DNA from: CAYWEP01 sp964613075
Lineage (GTDB): Bacteria > Patescibacteriota > Microgenomatia > Levybacterales > UBA12049
NCBI GenBank assembly: GCA_964613075.1
Contig: CAZTFV010000059.1
Location: forward strand, 1 to 6,695
Direction of reading: 5' to 3'
Length of the DNA stretch: 6,695 nucleotides
Notes under the pieces: model-generated
The model's database searches: none
What the model was told of the DNA's origin: nothing
What the model saw: the letters and a program-made list of their open reading frames with translations, nothing else
Position numbers and translations under genes: made by a program
Part shown: in pieces, positions 4,564 through 6,695 of the stretch
Layout of the letters: every line of letters starts with the position of its first letter
Numbering within the stretch: position 1 is the first letter of the stretch

Positions 4564-6522
4564 AATGTGATGGATGGATTTGAAAAGATCGATTTGGATG
4601 CTACACCGAATAGTAAGGAAAAAAAAGAAAGCTCCCAAGACGCAATGAGAAAGAAAAGGCGATTCCATTTCTCCAGAAAACAACTCGGTATTCTTGTAGC
4701 CGCAGTTTTAGTTGTTTTATGTATTGTTATATTTGGCATTGTTCTTCCTGCAAAAAAAGTATACGCTTCTGCCCTTGCTACATATAGGCAGGCAAAATTA
4801 TTCCAGGATGCGTTAAAGCAGCAAAATATCCAAGTTGCAGCTTCGGAGCTTGAAAGGACAAGAGTTTCTCTTGTAGATACACAAAAGAGGCTTCAAGCAA
4901 TGTCCTACCTGCGTTTTGTGCCTATTGCGAACGGGTATTACAACGATGCAGCACATATGCTCAGCGCTAGCGACTATGGTCTTCAGACCGCGACAATTGT
5001 TATTGACTCGCTGAAGCCTTATGCAGATGTTTTGGGCCTTAAAGGTCAGGGAAGCTTTGTCATGGGTTCGGCAGAGGATAGGATAAAGACTGCTGTTATG
5101 ACCATGGGGAAGATTACGCCCCGAATCGATACGATAGCAGAGTCGCTTCTTAAGGTACAAAAAGAGATAGATCAGGTAAATCCAAATCATTATCCATCGC
5201 TTATTTTCGGAAAGAAAATTAAGACCCGGCTCATTCAGGTTCGCGAGCTGACTGATCAAGGAGTCGCATTTGTCAATGAGGCACGCCCTCTTATTAAAGT
5301 TCTCCCAGCACTGCTCGGAGAGTCTGAGCAAAAAAAATATCTCGTTATATTCCAAAATGACAAGGAGCTTCGGCCAACAGGCGGATTCATAACCGCGTAT
5401 TCGATTTTTACGGTTGATAAAGGCATTCTGAAAGTTGAGCGCTCGGATGATATTTATACCTTAGACAATTCTATTTCTGGTAAGCCAAAAGCACCGGAGG
5501 CGATTCTGAAATACCTACCGAAGGTGTCTGTATGGAATCTGCGTGATATCAATCTCTCGCCTGATTATGTGGAATCGATGAAAGATTTTAACGCCCTTTA
5601 TGATAAGGCAACGCAGAAAGTGGAGGTTGACGGTATTATTGCAATGGATACAAATGTATTGGTAGATACAATACGTATTCTTGACGATAGTGTCAGTGCG
5701 TCCGGTATCACGTTCACGTCAAAAGAAGATAAACGGTGTGATTGCCCACAGGTAATTTATGAGCTTGAGGATAATATCTCCCGCCCGGTCAACTATATTA
5801 AAGCTGACAGGAAGGGTCTCATCGGATCGCTGACGTACGCCATCATGCAGAAAGCGCTTTCTTCATCTCCGAAGATCTACTGGGGTCCGCTTTTCCAGAA
5901 TATGCTGATGCAGATTAACCAAAAGCATGTGATGTTTTATCTGTATAACAAAGATGCGCAGGAAGGCATTGAGTCTCTAAATGCAGCGGGACGGATTAAA
6001 GCTTTTGATGGTGATTATCTGCATATTAATGAAGCGAATTTTGCAGGAGGAAAAGCAAACCTTTTCGTTGAGGAGGCGGTAAAGACTGCATATGATGTAA
6101 AGAGCGATGGCAGGATTGTAAAGACAGTGACTGTTGACTATAAGAATAATCATCAGCCGTCTGATTGTAATCTGGAGCGGGGAGGATTGTGTCTGAATGC
6201 AGAGCTTCGTAACTGGTTCCGTTTCTATGTGCCAAAAGGCAGTAAGCTTATTGATAGTAAAGGCTCAATTGTCAAGGTTTCAACAACTGAAGATTTGGGC
6301 AAAACAGTCTTTGACGGCTTCATGACTGTGCGCCCGCTTGGAAAATCAACGCTGACGCTTGTCTATGAGTTGCCTTTTAAAGTGAAGAATGGTTCTGATC
6401 TGCCGCTTCTTATCCAGAAGCAACCGGGAACAGTTGGCTTCCCCTACGCTATTACTGTTAACGGCAGGAAAGTTGATGAATTTGAATTGTTCTCAGATAG
6501 AGAGCTGAAACTGAAAATATAA
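4552..6522 (+). CDS. DUF4012 membrane-anchored extracytoplasmic protein
   Basis: This 656-residue protein has a charged cytoplasmic tail (KKRR at 34-37), one membrane helix (about 45-65) and a large exported part. Residues 67-260 are mostly helical and may form coiled coils (ALKQQNIQVAASELERTR, LLKVQKEIDQV). The DUF4012 (PF13196) core begins at KKYLVIFQNDKELRPTGGF (about 261-279), followed by NLRDINLSPDYVESM (329-343) and VEVDGIIAMDTNVL (357-370). A C-terminal beta-rich part includes ELRNWFRFYVPKGSKL. Four exported cysteines (396, 398, 539, 547) could form disulfides. The biochemical function of the family is not established, as far as I know. It often sits beside glycosyltransferases or LCP-type genes, so a role in exporting or attaching the polymer is an inference. 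ATGs at 4552, 4555 and 4570 are in frame; the promoter at 4527 favours 4570. No Shine-Dalgarno sequence is seen. Confidence 0.88.
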   Translation: MMYNNVMDGFEKIDLDATPNSKEKKESSQDAMRKKRRFHFSRKQLGILVAAVLVVLCIVIFGIVLPAKKVYASALATYRQAKLFQDALKQQNIQVAASELERTRVSLVDTQKRLQAMSYLRFVPIANGYYNDAAHMLSASDYGLQTATIVIDSLKPYADVLGLKGQGSFVMGSAEDRIKTAVMTMGKITPRIDTIAESLLKVQKEIDQVNPNHYPSLIFGKKIKTRLIQVRELTDQGVAFVNEARPLIKVLPALLGESEQKKYLVIFQNDKELRPTGGFITAYSIFTVDKGILKVERSDDIYTLDNSISGKPKAPEAILKYLPKVSVWNLRDINLSPDYVESMKDFNALYDKATQKVEVDGIIAMDTNVLVDTIRILDDSVSASGITFTSKEDKRCDCPQVIYELEDNISRPVNYIKADRKGLIGSLTYAIMQKALSSSPKIYWGPLFQNMLMQINQKHVMFYLYNKDAQEGIESLNAAGRIKAFDGDYLHINEANFAGGKANLFVEEAVKTAYDVKSDGRIVKTVTVDYKNNHQPSDCNLERGGLCLNAELRNWFRFYVPKGSKLIDSKGSIVKVSTTEDLGKTVFDGFMTVRPLGKSTLTLVYELPFKVKNGSDLPLLIQKQPGTVGFPYAITVNGRKVDEFELFSDRELKLKI

Positions 6523-6541
6523 AAAGAGACACTTGCCCCAA

Positions 6542-6695
6542 ATGCGTACATTTCGGACGGAAGGCTTTATTATCAAAAGAAAAAACATAGGTGAAGCAGA
6601 TAGAATTCTTACTGTTTTTACCAAAGAACACGGCAAACTTCAGGTGAAGGCAAAAGGCATAAGGAGAATCCCCAGCCGCCGTTCAGCCCACGTAG
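6542..6695 (+). CDS. recO: DNA repair protein RecO, N-terminal part (3' end outside window)
   Basis: Fifty-one codons are visible before the window ends. The sequence MRTFRTEGFIIKRKNIGEAD, then RILTVFTKEHGKLQVKAKGI, then RRIPSRRSAHV is the N-terminal OB-fold of RecO: a strand with the conserved GEADRILT...T.E.GK...AKG pattern and the basic R-R tail that leads to the helical domain. RecO, with RecR, helps load RecA on SSB-coated single-stranded DNA in the RecF pathway. The C-terminal zinc-binding or helical half is not in the window. The gene lies 19 bases after the DUF4012 stop with no strong Shine-Dalgarno sequence; AAAGAG at 6523-6528 is the best weak candidate. It is probably cotranscribed with the DUF4012 gene but functionally unrelated. 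Confidence 0.9.
   Translation, partial: MRTFRTEGFIIKRKNIGEADRILTVFTKEHGKLQVKAKGIRRIPSRRSAHV

Noticed and set aside
4813..5355. 180-codon open frame on the minus strand
   Set aside because: It lies wholly inside the DUF4012 gene, its product has no recognisable domain and odd composition, and the plus-strand frame is clearly coding.
6518..6523. TATAAA as a promoter for recO
   Set aside because: It overlaps the stop codon of the DUF4012 gene, has no supporting -35 and occurs often by chance in A-rich DNA.

Overview
The window is a compact, single-strand cluster of envelope-glycan genes. It looks like a Candidate Phyla Radiation (Patescibacteria) bacterium, most likely of the Microgenomates type. 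That placement is an inference from gene content, from the wording of the sugar transferase and the DUF4012 protein, and from tight packing with small gaps and overlaps. It also rests on AT-rich coding DNA with GC-rich hairpin repeats inserted, including inside genes. TGA ends several genes, so the standard bacterial code applies and the recoded-TGA lineages (Gracilibacteria, Absconditabacteria) are unlikely. No 16S gene or other taxonomic marker is present.

Layout, all on the + strand: the 3' end of a GT2 glycosyltransferase (1-392); a GT4 glycosyltransferase (432-1544); a second GT4 glycosyltransferase (1541-2716) overlapping the first by 4 bases; a mannose-1-phosphate guanylyltransferase (2773-3855); a polyprenyl-phosphate sugar-1-phosphate transferase (3859-4524); a membrane-anchored DUF4012 protein (4552-6522); and the first 51 codons of recO (6542 to the edge). 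No gap exceeds 60 bases. I found no tRNA, rRNA, CRISPR array, transposase or convincing intrinsic terminator.

Inferred teamwork: the guanylyltransferase makes GDP-mannose. The sugar transferase loads the first sugar phosphate onto undecaprenyl phosphate at the inner face of the membrane. The GT2 and GT4 enzymes extend the chain. The DUF4012 protein, with one N-terminal membrane anchor and a large exported domain, may act on the polymer outside the cell. No flippase, polymerase or chain-length regulator lies in the window. recO belongs to DNA repair and is probably only a positional neighbour.

The most interesting non-gene signals are three repeat-derived segments and two promoter-like sites. 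A 72-base unit containing a GC-rich hairpin sits in frame inside the second GT4 gene. A short AT-rich repeat sits inside the first GT4 gene. A double stem-loop spans the stop codon of the second GT4 gene and runs up to the ribosome binding site of the guanylyltransferase gene. At the first GT4 gene and the DUF4012 gene, a TATAAT box lies exactly 6 bases before an ATG with no Shine-Dalgarno sequence, which suggests leaderless transcripts.
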